Of a DNA stretch of 45,732 nucleotides, positions 17,192 to 26,058 are shown in pieces. Location of the stretch: positions 1 to 45,732 of the forward strand of contig QKGI01000095.1 of NCBI GenBank assembly GCA_003250475.1, given 5' to 3'. Numbering within the stretch: position 1 is the first letter of the stretch; every line of letters begins with the position of its first letter. The notes below the pieces were generated by a model that saw only the letters and a program-made list of their open reading frames with translations, searched no databases and was not told the origin of the DNA. The position numbers and the translations under genes are program-made. This DNA comes from Bacteroidota bacterium (GTDB taxonomy: Bacteria; Bacteroidota; Bacteroidia; Bacteroidales; VadinHA17).

Positions 17192-17740
17192 ATGATAGAA
17201 CTAGACCATAAGATATTTCTTTTCCTGAACTCAATTCACTCGCCCTTCTTCGATACGGTGATGTGGATAATAAGTATGAAGACCGTATGGATACCTCTTT
17301 ACCTGGGAATAATATGGCTTATAATCCGCAAGTATGGTAAGAGGGCGTGGACTCCTCTCCTGATTGTGCCGGTGCTTGTCCTGCTTGACGATCAGGGCTC
17401 CAGGATAATGAAAAACCTTACCGAACGCCCGAGACCTTGCCATGAACCTTCTCTTGAAGGGATGGTTCATATAGTGAAGGGGCATTGCGGAGGTATGTAC
17501 AGCTTTATCTCGGGTCATGCCGCCAACAGCTTCGGCATTGCAGCCTATTCCGCAGCCCTGCTTGGTAAGAAATGGTTTTCCTGGTGTATCTTTGTATGGG
17601 CAGCACTGGTTTCCTACTCCAGGATATATCTGGGCGTGCATTATCCGGGTGATGTGATCGGAGGTGCAATACTGGGACTGCTCGCAGGTACTTTCCTGGC
17701 ATGGGTTGCAGGTGTACTTATCAAAAACGCAGAAAAATGA
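17192..17740 (+). CDS. PAP2-family membrane phosphatase
   Basis: This 182-residue integral membrane protein has the three phosphatase motifs of the PAP2 superfamily: KNLTERPRP (74-82), SGHA (107-110, His109) and SRIYLGVHYPGD (143-154, His150), set between hydrophobic segments at about 33-46, 54-66, 128-142 and 155-178. Family members dephosphorylate phosphatidic acid, undecaprenyl pyrophosphate or lipid A. The specific substrate cannot be read from the sequence, but its position beside plsC suggests phospholipid or carrier-lipid metabolism. The stop overlaps the plsC start by 4 bases. Confidence 0.88.
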   Translation: MIELDHKIFLFLNSIHSPFFDTVMWIISMKTVWIPLYLGIIWLIIRKYGKRAWTPLLIVPVLVLLDDQGSRIMKNLTERPRPCHEPSLEGMVHIVKGHCGGMYSFISGHAANSFGIAAYSAALLGKKWFSWCIFVWAALVSYSRIYLGVHYPGDVIGGAILGLLAGTFLAWVAGVLIKNAEK

Positions 17741-18489
17741 ACCTGATAAAGTCACTCTGGGTCTGGCTCTCCAGCATAATTTTTATCCTGCTGGCCTTTC
17801 CCGTGGCGCTCATTCTCTGGGTGCTTTCCCTGGCTTTTGACAGCCGGAGACTGATGAATAACAGCTGGATGATATTCCAGGGAATAGTCCTGACAAAGAT
17901 GAGCCCTTTCTGGAAAGTTATTACCGAAGGGCGCGGGAAGATAGACAATGACCAGGCTTATATCATTATTCCCAATCACCAGTCGATGCTTGATATCGTC
18001 TTCTTTAACATGCTCCGTCACAGGCTGAGGTGGGTCTCCAAGGTGGAGATCTTCCGCGTTCCCCTGGTAGGCTGGGAGATGAAGATGGTCAAGTATATAG
18101 AACTTGTCAGAGGCAACAAGTCGAGCGTCATAAAAATGATGGAAAAGTGTGTTGAATCATTGCAGGACGGTATTTCTGTGGTCATCTTCCCCGAAGGCAC
18201 CAGGTCTCTTACCGGCGCTATTGGCAAGTTTAAGACAGGAGCCTTTCAGCTTGCAGTCAGGACAGACAAGCCTCTTCTGCCGGTGCTTATCGACGGTACA
18301 GGAGAGATCATGCCCAAGAAGGGAGGGATTATCTTCAGGAACAGGAAGACAGTAAGAATCAGGGTGCTTGATCCGATCTTCCCAGGTCAGTTCGGGACCG
18401 GCGATCCTGAAGAGCTGGCAGCCAGGGTACAGTCAGTCATGGTAAAGGCCATGGATGACCTGAGAAACGAGCCCGGCTACCTTAAATAA
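17737..18489 (+). CDS. plsC: 1-acyl-sn-glycerol-3-phosphate acyltransferase
   Basis: PlsC adds the second acyl chain to lysophosphatidic acid at the inner membrane. I use the ATG at 17737, which forms an ATGA overlap with the PAP2 stop; the frame opens earlier at 17701 inside PAP2. The 250-residue product has an N-terminal membrane anchor (about 6-34), the catalytic NHQSMLD (80-86), and FPEGTR (151-156) for glycerol-phosphate binding. It is the last gene of the hpt operon and is followed by a hairpin that could terminate it. Confidence 0.92.
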   Translation: MNLIKSLWVWLSSIIFILLAFPVALILWVLSLAFDSRRLMNNSWMIFQGIVLTKMSPFWKVITEGRGKIDNDQAYIIIPNHQSMLDIVFFNMLRHRLRWVSKVEIFRVPLVGWEMKMVKYIELVRGNKSSVIKMMEKCVESLQDGISVVIFPEGTRSLTGAIGKFKTGAFQLAVRTDKPLLPVLIDGTGEIMPKKGGIIFRNRKTVRIRVLDPIFPGQFGTGDPEELAARVQSVMVKAMDDLRNEPGYLK

Positions 18490-18541
18490 GGGCTTCATAC
18501 ACCTTTTTTTTCTCAATGACAGGGTAATAATTCACCGGTGT

Positions 18542-18570
18542 TGTTGATAAATCGGCTATCAACACCTTTT
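18542..18570 (+). terminator. Likely terminator of the hpt-plsC operon
   Basis: TGTTGATA (18542-18549) and TATCAACA (18557-18564) form a perfect 8-bp stem with a 7-base loop, followed by CCTTTT. It lies between plsC and the parE promoter core, only 9 bases before the latter. Confidence 0.55.
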
Positions 18571-18579
18571 CTAATTCTT

Positions 18580-18587
18580 TATATTTG
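18580..18587 (+). promoter_or_regulatory. Candidate -7 element for parE
   Basis: TATATTTG matches TAnnTTTG exactly and ends 16 bases before the parE ATG at 18604, giving a short leader. No -33 TTTG is visible at 19-21 bases. Confidence 0.5.
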
Positions 18588-18603
18588 CCCAAAATTTGGG
18601 ATA

Positions 18604-20451
18604 ATGGATGGCAATTATTCAGAAGAGAACATCAGAACCCTTGAGTGGAAGGAACATATCAGGCTGCGTCCCGGTATGTACATCGGCAAGCTGGGTGACG
18701 GATCGTCTCTGGATGACGGAATATACGTCATGCTGAAAGAGGTGATGGATAATGCGGTTGACGAATATATGATGGGTTTCGGCCGCAAAATAGACGTGAG
18801 CATCACGGGCAGGGAGGTAAGGGTACGCGACTACGGCCGTGGCATACCGTTGGGAAAGGTCCTTGACGTGTCATCACGCATGAATACCGGCGCCAAGTAT
18901 GATTCGAAGGCTTTCAAGAAGTCAGTGGGGCTTAACGGTGTGGGTATCAAGGCTGTCAATGCCCTGTCATCATCATTCATGATCCGTTCTTTTCGCGATG
19001 GGCAGCTGAAGGAGATAGAGTTTCAGTCAGGTGACCTGGTGAGGGATGAGCCCCTCAAGACTACCGGTGAGGAGAATGGCACTGAAGTGTTATTTCTCCC
19101 TGACGAGGCTATGTTCGGTAACTGCCATTTCATCTCTGAATATGTTGAGAGCATGATGAAGAACTACTCGTACCTCAATGCGGGTATGGTCATCAACCTC
19201 AATGGCAATAAGATCGTCTCACGCAACGGACTGGTAGATCTGCTGAATGATAATATGAACCGTGAGGGTCTCTACCCGATCATCCACCTCAAGGGCGATG
19301 ACATTGAGATAGCCCTGACTCATGGTATGCAGTACGGTGAGGATTATTACAGCTTTGTCAACGGACAGCATACCTCCCAGGGAGGGACACATCTCATTGC
19401 ATTCCGCGAAGCTATAACGAGGACTGTCAAGGAGTTCTTTAAAAAGGATTTTGATGCCTCAGACATAAGGTCATCGATAATTGCGGCAATAGCTGTCAAG
19501 ATAGAGGAACCAATATTCGAGTCGCAGACCAAGACCAAACTTGGCTCAAAAGACATGGGCCCGCAGGGTCCTTCAGTACGTAACTATATTGTGGACTTCC
19601 TGCGTAAGCATCTCGATGATTACCTGCATAAGAACGGTGAGACTGCCCGTATAATGCTGAAGAAGATACAGGAGTCGGAGAAGGAACGCAAAGCTATCAG
19701 TTCAATCCAGAAGCTGGCACGTGAAAGGGCAAAGAAGGTCAGCCTGCACAACCGTAAGCTACGCGATTGCCGTATACACTATAACTCAAACGACGAGCGG
19801 AAGCTTGATTCCACCCTGTTTATAACTGAGGGTGATTCCGCCAGCGGCTCAATAACCAAGTCACGTAATGTGGAGACACAGGCTGTTTTCAGCCTCCGCG
19901 GCAAGCCCCTCAACTGTTACGGCCTGACAAAAAAGGTTGTGTACGAGAATGAGGAGTTCAACCTCCTTCAGGCTGCCCTCAATATTGAAGAGACACTTGA
20001 AGATTTGCGTTATAACTATGTGGTCATTGCCACAGACGCTGATGTCGATGGCATGCACATCAGGTTGTTGCTGCTTACATTTTTTCTCCAGTTTTTTCCT
20101 GACCTGGTGCGTAAAGGTCATGTATATATCCTGCAGACTCCCCTTTTCAGGGTAAGGAATAAAAAGGAGACACGGTATTGCTATAGTGAAGACGAACGGC
20201 TGCTGGCCATAAAGAATCTCGGGCCCGACCCGGAGATAACTCGTTTTAAGGGGCTGGGTGAGATCTCTCCTGACGAGTTTATTCATTTCATCGGCAAGGA
20301 CATGCGTCTGGAGCCGGTAATCATGAAGAAGTCTGACCCTTATACCCAGTTCCTGGAGTTTTATATGGGCAAGAATACTCCTGAGCGGCAGGATTTTATT
20401 ATTGACAACCTGAGAGTCGAGGAGGAGATCCCCGAAACTGTGCAGGCGTGA
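18604..20451 (+). CDS. parE: DNA topoisomerase IV subunit B
   Basis: ParE is the ATPase subunit of topoisomerase IV, which decatenates sister chromosomes. From the ATG at 18604 the product is 615 residues: a GHKL ATPase with LRPGMYIG (21-28) and EVMDNAVDE (46-54), a transducer region, and a TOPRIM domain with EGDSASG (from 409) and TDADVDG (from about 477). The upstream extension of the frame to 18538 covers the terminator and promoter, so it is rejected. GyrB is ruled out by the adjacent parC and the lack of a GyrB-type insertion. parC starts 19 bases downstream. Confidence 0.95.
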   Translation: MDGNYSEENIRTLEWKEHIRLRPGMYIGKLGDGSSLDDGIYVMLKEVMDNAVDEYMMGFGRKIDVSITGREVRVRDYGRGIPLGKVLDVSSRMNTGAKYDSKAFKKSVGLNGVGIKAVNALSSSFMIRSFRDGQLKEIEFQSGDLVRDEPLKTTGEENGTEVLFLPDEAMFGNCHFISEYVESMMKNYSYLNAGMVINLNGNKIVSRNGLVDLLNDNMNREGLYPIIHLKGDDIEIALTHGMQYGEDYYSFVNGQHTSQGGTHLIAFREAITRTVKEFFKKDFDASDIRSSIIAAIAVKIEEPIFESQTKTKLGSKDMGPQGPSVRNYIVDFLRKHLDDYLHKNGETARIMLKKIQESEKERKAISSIQKLARERAKKVSLHNRKLRDCRIHYNSNDERKLDSTLFITEGDSASGSITKSRNVETQAVFSLRGKPLNCYGLTKKVVYENEEFNLLQAALNIEETLEDLRYNYVVIATDADVDGMHIRLLLLTFFLQFFPDLVRKGHVYILQTPLFRVRNKKETRYCYSEDERLLAIKNLGPDPEITRFKGLGEISPDEFIHFIGKDMRLEPVIMKKSDPYTQFLEFYMGKNTPERQDFIIDNLRVEEEIPETVQA

Positions 20452-20470
20452 GAGGAGGTTTTATCATAAG

Positions 20471-23116
20471 ATGAAAGAGAGTGATTCCTTTGAGTTGATC
20501 CCTGACAATGAAGGCGGGGATACAGAAGAGACAAAAAACAATTCCGTACCTGAAGCACTGCATACTGTAACGGCTCTGTCAGGAATGTACCAGGACTGGT
20601 TTCTTGACTATGCCTCCTATGTGATACTTGAACGTGCCGTTCCGCATATATCTGACGGGCTCAAGCCTGTTCAGAGAAGGATACTGTACTCCATGAAACG
20701 CATGGATGACGGACGCTTCAATAAGGTAGCCAACATCATCGGTCATACAATGCAGTTTCATCCCCACGGAGATGCCTCGATAGGTGATGCGCTGGTGCAG
20801 CTCGGTCAGAAGGAACTCCTGGTTGAATCACAGGGAAACTGGGGAAATATACTTACCGGTGACGGGGCCGCCGCACCCCGTTATATTGAAGCCAGACTGT
20901 CGAAGTTTGCCCTGGAGGTGGCCTTTAACAACAAGACCACAGAATGGATGAACTCCTATGACGGGCGTAACAGGGAACCGGTCATCCTCCCTGTCAAGTT
21001 CCCGCTGCTTCTTGCCATGGGTGTGGAAGGCATTGCTGTCGGACTCTCGTCAAAGATCCTGCCTCATAACTTCAATGAGCTGATAGATGCCTCCATCAGT
21101 TACCTGCAGGGCAAGCCATTCGTTCTGTACCCTGATTTCCCGACCGGAGGGATGATTGATGTGTCAAGGTATAATGACGGGGTCAGAGGCGGTGCTGTAA
21201 AGGTCAGGGCCAGGATAGAAAAGGTTGACAAGAAAGGGCTGGTGATCACCGAGGTGCCTTTTGGCCGTACCACATCTTCACTCATTGAATCAATCGTGAA
21301 AGCCAATGACAGGGGCAAAATCAAGGTCAGAAAGATTGATGATAATACTGCGGGCGGAGTGGAGATAGTCATCCAGCTGCAGTCAGGTGTATCTCCCGAC
21401 AAGACCATCGATGCGCTCTATGCATTTACCGACTGCGAACTATCAATCTCGCCCAATGCTTGTGTCATAACCGATGAGAACAAACCCGCCTTCCTCGGAG
21501 TAAGCGATATACTGAGACATTCTGCAGACCAGACTGTGAAGCTTCTGACAAGAGAGCTGGAGATAAGGAAGGCAGAGCTTGATGAAGAGTGGCATTTCTC
21601 TTCACTTGAAAAGATATTCATTGAAAAGAGGATCTATCGCGATATCGAAGAGTGCGAGACGTGGGAAGCGGTGATAGATGCAATAGACAAAGGTCTGCAA
21701 CCCTATAAAAAGCTTTTCAGGCGCGAGATAACACATGATGATATCATCAAACTCACAGAGATAAAGATCAAGCGGATATCCAAATATGATTCATCGAGAG
21801 CAGATGAACATATTCGTGGTATTGAAGCCGGGCTTGAGGAGGTGATCAACCACCTGGCAAACATCATTCCCTATTCAATAAACTATTACCGGCAGATAAA
21901 GAAGAAATTCGGAAAGAATGCCGAGCGGCGTACCGAGATAAGAAGCTTTGAGACCATTGAAGCTACCAAGGTTGTAGCTGCCAATGCCAAGCTGTATGTC
22001 AACCGCCAGGAGGGCTTCATCGGTACCGGCCTGAAAAAGGATGAATATGTGTGTGACTGTTCTGACATTGATGATGTCATCGTAATAAGGAAAGACGGTT
22101 CTTATCTTATCACCAGGGTCGCGGAGAAGCAGTTTGTTGGTAAAGACGTTATTCATGTGCAGGTTTTCCTCAGGAATGACACAAGAACCATCTATAATGT
22201 TGTTTACCAGGATGGCCGTGACGGACCCTGCTATATGAAGCGCTGTGCTCTTACGGGGCTCACACGCGACAAGGAATATAACCTGGGACGTAACACCTCC
22301 GGAACCAGGGTGTTGTATCTGAGTGCCAACCCCAACGGTGAGGCAGAGGTAATAAGGGTATATCACAAGCCAAAAGCACGCCTTAAGAAACTGATCTTTG
22401 AGTTTGACTTCGGTGAACTGGCAATCAAGGGAAGAGGGTCGATGGGTAATATACTGACCCGTAACCCGGTACATAAGATAAGTCTCAAGGAGAAGGGTCT
22501 CTCTACGCTGGGCGGACGTAAGCTGTGGTTCGATGATGCCGTGATGAGACTGAACGTTGATGGCCGCGGTAAATTCCTGGGAGAATTCGCATCCGACGAG
22601 ATGCTGCTTGTAGTTACACGGGGAGGGTGGTTCCGCACTTCGGGGACAGACCTCTCACTACATTTCGAGGACGACCTGCTGCTGCTTGAAAAATTCAGGG
22701 AGTCGAAGATATTCTCTGCCGTCTACTGGGACAGGGAGCAGGAGTACTACTATGTCAAACGTTTTGCTTTTGAGGAGACCGACAGACTTCAGTGCTTCAT
22801 ATCAGACAGTGAGGGATCAAAGCTGGTCAGCCTGACGGAGGTCGAGTATCCGCGGCTCGAGATTAGCTTCGGAGGAAAGAATGAAGGCCGCAGCCCGGAG
22901 ATAATAGAGGTAGCCGGATTTATCGGGGTTAAAAGTTTTCGTGCCAAAGGGAAGAGGTTGTCAAACTACAGCGTAACAGACATACGCGAACTTGAACCTG
23001 TGGTAAAGAGTGAAGCTGCTCCTCAGCAACCTGAAAATGAAATAGGGGAAGAGACGGAACAGGAATCCCAGGGCCCCCTGCCGGAAGATCCGGCACAGAT
23101 GACACTAGATCTTTAA
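20471..23116 (+). CDS. parC: DNA topoisomerase IV subunit A
   Basis: ParC is the DNA-cleaving subunit. The 881-residue protein has LKPVQRRILYSM (65-75), the quinolone-region HPHGDASIGDAL (97-108) and the active-site tyrosine in APRYIE (Tyr138), a coiled-coil/tower region and a C-terminal propeller domain, then an acidic Gln/Glu-rich tail (about 845-881). At the position of E. coli ParC Ser80 there is Ala, and Asp replaces Glu84. As far as I know this is the normal sequence in this lineage. AGGAGG lies 13 bases upstream of the ATG, rather far for ribosome binding. aroK begins 8 bases after the stop. Confidence 0.95.
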   Translation: MKESDSFELIPDNEGGDTEETKNNSVPEALHTVTALSGMYQDWFLDYASYVILERAVPHISDGLKPVQRRILYSMKRMDDGRFNKVANIIGHTMQFHPHGDASIGDALVQLGQKELLVESQGNWGNILTGDGAAAPRYIEARLSKFALEVAFNNKTTEWMNSYDGRNREPVILPVKFPLLLAMGVEGIAVGLSSKILPHNFNELIDASISYLQGKPFVLYPDFPTGGMIDVSRYNDGVRGGAVKVRARIEKVDKKGLVITEVPFGRTTSSLIESIVKANDRGKIKVRKIDDNTAGGVEIVIQLQSGVSPDKTIDALYAFTDCELSISPNACVITDENKPAFLGVSDILRHSADQTVKLLTRELEIRKAELDEEWHFSSLEKIFIEKRIYRDIEECETWEAVIDAIDKGLQPYKKLFRREITHDDIIKLTEIKIKRISKYDSSRADEHIRGIEAGLEEVINHLANIIPYSINYYRQIKKKFGKNAERRTEIRSFETIEATKVVAANAKLYVNRQEGFIGTGLKKDEYVCDCSDIDDVIVIRKDGSYLITRVAEKQFVGKDVIHVQVFLRNDTRTIYNVVYQDGRDGPCYMKRCALTGLTRDKEYNLGRNTSGTRVLYLSANPNGEAEVIRVYHKPKARLKKLIFEFDFGELAIKGRGSMGNILTRNPVHKISLKEKGLSTLGGRKLWFDDAVMRLNVDGRGKFLGEFASDEMLLVVTRGGWFRTSGTDLSLHFEDDLLLLEKFRESKIFSAVYWDREQEYYYVKRFAFEETDRLQCFISDSEGSKLVSLTEVEYPRLEISFGGKNEGRSPEIIEVAGFIGVKSFRAKGKRLSNYSVTDIRELEPVVKSEAAPQQPENEIGEETEQESQGPLPEDPAQMTLDL

Positions 23117-23124
23117 TATATAAC

Positions 23125-23652
23125 GTGAATATCTATCTGATAGGTTTTATGGGCAGCGGGAAGAGCTCCTCGGGAAGGAGGATAGCTTCTTTGCTGCGAT
23201 GGAATTTCATAGATACAGATAGTCTTGTGGAAGAGAAAGAAGGTGTTGCAGTATCGGAGATATTTACGCAGAAGGGGGAGGACTACTTCAGGACGGCTGA
23301 ACGTGAAGCGTTGCACAGCGTTTCTTCCAGGTCAAGAACAGTAGTTGCCTGCGGAGGCGGCACCCCCTGCTCGGAGGAGAATATCAACCTGATGAAATCG
23401 TCAGGCGTGACCGTCTACCTTAAACTGCCGGCTGAAGCGCTGGCTTCAAGACTTGGTAAGTCGAGGACAAAACGTCCGCTGATAGCCGGTGTTTCCGGGG
23501 ATGAACTGGTTGCAAGGGTCAGGGACCTGCTTGAGAAAAGAGATGTATGGTACGGGCAGGCAGACCTTGTAGTAGATGGACTGAATACCTCTGATGAAGA
23601 AATAACCTCCCTCATAGCAGACCTGGTAAGATCCAGGGGGGCCTATTTGTAG
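23125..23652 (+). CDS. aroK: Shikimate kinase
   Basis: AroK phosphorylates shikimate on the way to chorismate. The 175-residue protein has Walker A GFMGSGKSSSG (7-17), the magnesium/shikimate DTD (30-32), Arg57 in DYFRTAERE and GGGTP (77-81). The start codon is GTG at 23125, which gives the standard N-terminus MNIYLIGFMG. It follows parC by 8 bases and is probably part of the parEC transcript. 73 bases separate it from the next gene. Confidence 0.94.
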   Translation: MNIYLIGFMGSGKSSSGRRIASLLRWNFIDTDSLVEEKEGVAVSEIFTQKGEDYFRTAEREALHSVSSRSRTVVACGGGTPCSEENINLMKSSGVTVYLKLPAEALASRLGKSRTKRPLIAGVSGDELVARVRDLLEKRDVWYGQADLVVDGLNTSDEEITSLIADLVRSRGAYL

Positions 23653-23725
23653 GGATGGAAAAATTGTAGTATATTGTCTGAGTGAGTCTGTATCAATTCC
23701 GGGAACAATCAAATCGTTTCGGGCG

Positions 23726-26047
23726 ATGAAAACCGGGTACAAGTGGATCTTCTGGTCGGCACTGACATTAACGGTTATAACGTCAGCTGCTATTATTGCG
23801 GTTATTAGCGACCTGTCACTTTTCCGGGCCACGCCTCTGCTCTATACCGCCACGTTGACCGTCATAGGTATCGGTCTCGGGCTATTAATGAGAAACAGGT
23901 TTTACCTGCCCCTCTTAAGAAACCTGCGTCTTGCCGGAAAACTTATGCTGGCACCGCTGCTGCTGCTCATCCTGTCAATACCTGCAGCCATTATTTATAT
24001 CTATTACGATCTCAACGGCCAGGAATCGTTGAAGCTGCTCTCCGCTCTATTTGTTTCACTGGCTGCTATCTTCTACCTATCGTCCGTGTCAGTGGTTACA
24101 CTGCCATCGATGGACAGCGTGCATCATATGTTTATAAAAGTGCCGGACAGCAGGGGAAAGAACGGTGGCCTCAAGAAAAGAACCATCGTTGTTATCGTAT
24201 TGCTCGCCATTATACTGGCAACTATTAACCGGTTGTCTGACATCCGTGGGTCAGGAATGGTATTTGTCTTTCCACTGCTGGCACTGCTGCTGATCACGAT
24301 GGATATCATACTCACAGCAGACTTCAGAAACACACTCACAAACAGAATAAGGGCCATGCCGGATACCTCCGTTATCCGGAGAGAGAATTTATCTGATGAT
24401 GGTAGCATTGCCGGATTCAGGAAGGTACTGGCGATTACTGATCACTATATGGATCTTGTCTGCGGTAATTTCGATTTTCTGAAGAAACATGCTGACGACC
24501 CGTATGCATCAGTGGTAGTGGCCGTTGCGGCTAAATCATTTGATCCGGCATTGCTTCCTGCACTGGATGTAATTGCCGGGGAAAACCGGTTCACTGAAGA
24601 GGTCAGGAACCGGGCGATGGCTGTAATCCAGAATATTAACAGGTATTATTCTGATCCCGGCAGGAACAGTGACCTGCTCCGGATAGCAGGAATCTCAGAA
24701 AAATCAGCCACAGCCAGGAGTATTATGCTCAGCAGGCGGGCTCCACAGATCTCCGAGATAATAAGGCTTCTCGGGGATAGCAGTTCTGAGGTCAGGAGGA
24801 TAGGCCTCATTGCTGCCGGCAGGTATGAAATCAGGGAGCTTCGTAAAGAGGTTATGCAGGCATTCAGCAATCCGGAAACCGCAGTGGAAGCCTTTCGTGT
24901 GTTACGGCACTTCGGAGCGGAGGCGTATGGAGATATCATCGGCACAGCCGTGAAACAGGGTAATAGTGAGAGGGAAAATCTCATGATCATGAGACTGCTG
25001 GAGATGATGCCCCTATCTGCGGCACTTCCTTATCTCATTAATTTTGTGGCCGGTGGCCACATCAGCGTCCGTCTTAAGGCCGCCCGCAGCCTTTGTGAAG
25101 GCGGGTATGTGCCGATGGGGAAACAGAGAGAGATAATAGAAGATGCCCTTGATAGTACCCTTAATGCTATCGCCAGGCTTATAGCGCTGCAGCTTGAGGC
25201 AAAAAGGAACAGGTACTTTATTATGATTGCCGCCCTTGAAAAGGAGAGGGCAATGAATAATGAGTTCATGCTGTCACTGTTAACAATGCTTACAGGTAAG
25301 ACGGCTGCGGAGGTAATTATGTCCATACCGGGAAGCAACGACACCTTCCGGACAGGCATTGCTGCCGAGGCAATTGATGCCGTAGTGGATGACCCCGTAC
25401 GGAAACCGCTTAAGGCCCTGCTGGGAAATGATAATGACAGGAGCAGGCTGGCCGAACTTGCCATGTACTATCCTGTCAGAGAGACAAGAGGCAAGTCTTT
25501 AGCCTCATCCATCCTGTCTTCAGACCAGAACATAACAGGGATATGGACGAAAGCATGTGCCCTGCATATAGTGGCGGCAGAATCCCGGGGGCTTGAAAGG
25601 GAACAGGCTGTTTCTTACCTGTTCAGCAACAGTCAGCTGCTCCAGGAGGAGAGCGCCAGGGCTATAGGAGCCATTAATCCTGAATGGTATGATACCGCAG
25701 AGCCCCGTCTGGCAGAGAACGCCAGGAACCGCATCGGCGGAGTGATCAGGGGAAAGATTCCGGGTCCGGCCATGATCTTCGAGAAATCAAGGTTTCTTAG
25801 CCTTTGCTTCAATAACATCCCGGAAGAGAAAGTAATCTTACTGGCTCAGGGTATGAGATACTCTGAATCATATGACGCCGGATCTATACCGGGGCAGATG
25901 TCATGGGTGGTTCCGTCACGCGACGGTAAATCTGGACTCTACTCACTGCCTGTTGTTGATATTGAGACCTTTGTTTTTCACTATCCTGAATACACTGACA
26001 TTTTTGTTCATTACATGGACAAGCAGGGTGATTTGATTGTTTACTAG
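23726..26047 (+). CDS. Six-TM membrane protein with cytoplasmic HEAT-like repeat domain, uncharacterised
   Basis: This 773-residue protein has six predicted membrane segments (about 8-28, 36-55, 72-93, 102-126, 153-168, 177-197). Loops 56-72 and 126-152 and the region after 198 are rich in Lys/Arg, so both ends should be cytoplasmic. Residues about 230-670 are helical with HEAT-like pairs (SSSEVRRIGLIAAGRYEIRE, ISVRLKAARSLCEG, EEVRNRAMAVIQ). The last 90 residues (FEKSRFLSLCFNNIPEEKV, then a Tyr-rich end) faintly recall the start of a cyclic-nucleotide-binding fold. The layout resembles a cut-down NPT nucleotide-transporter/HEAT protein, but with half the usual 12 membrane helices. It lies 11 bases before the nSTAND gene and probably works with it. 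No promoter was recognised in the 73-base gap upstream. Confidence 0.7.
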   Translation: MKTGYKWIFWSALTLTVITSAAIIAVISDLSLFRATPLLYTATLTVIGIGLGLLMRNRFYLPLLRNLRLAGKLMLAPLLLLILSIPAAIIYIYYDLNGQESLKLLSALFVSLAAIFYLSSVSVVTLPSMDSVHHMFIKVPDSRGKNGGLKKRTIVVIVLLAIILATINRLSDIRGSGMVFVFPLLALLLITMDIILTADFRNTLTNRIRAMPDTSVIRRENLSDDGSIAGFRKVLAITDHYMDLVCGNFDFLKKHADDPYASVVVAVAAKSFDPALLPALDVIAGENRFTEEVRNRAMAVIQNINRYYSDPGRNSDLLRIAGISEKSATARSIMLSRRAPQISEIIRLLGDSSSEVRRIGLIAAGRYEIRELRKEVMQAFSNPETAVEAFRVLRHFGAEAYGDIIGTAVKQGNSERENLMIMRLLEMMPLSAALPYLINFVAGGHISVRLKAARSLCEGGYVPMGKQREIIEDALDSTLNAIARLIALQLEAKRNRYFIMIAALEKERAMNNEFMLSLLTMLTGKTAAEVIMSIPGSNDTFRTGIAAEAIDAVVDDPVRKPLKALLGNDNDRSRLAELAMYYPVRETRGKSLASSILSSDQNITGIWTKACALHIVAAESRGLEREQAVSYLFSNSQLLQEESARAIGAINPEWYDTAEPRLAENARNRIGGVIRGKIPGPAMIFEKSRFLSLCFNNIPEEKVILLAQGMRYSESYDAGSIPGQMSWVVPSRDGKSGLYSLPVVDIETFVFHYPEYTDIFVHYMDKQGDLIVY

Positions 26048-26058
26048 ATATTTTTTCT

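Noticed and set aside
20759-20794. Ala and Asp at the ParC quinolone-resistance positions as acquired resistance
   Set aside because: HGDASIGDAL appears to be the normal ParC sequence in this phylum, so no mutation can be claimed.
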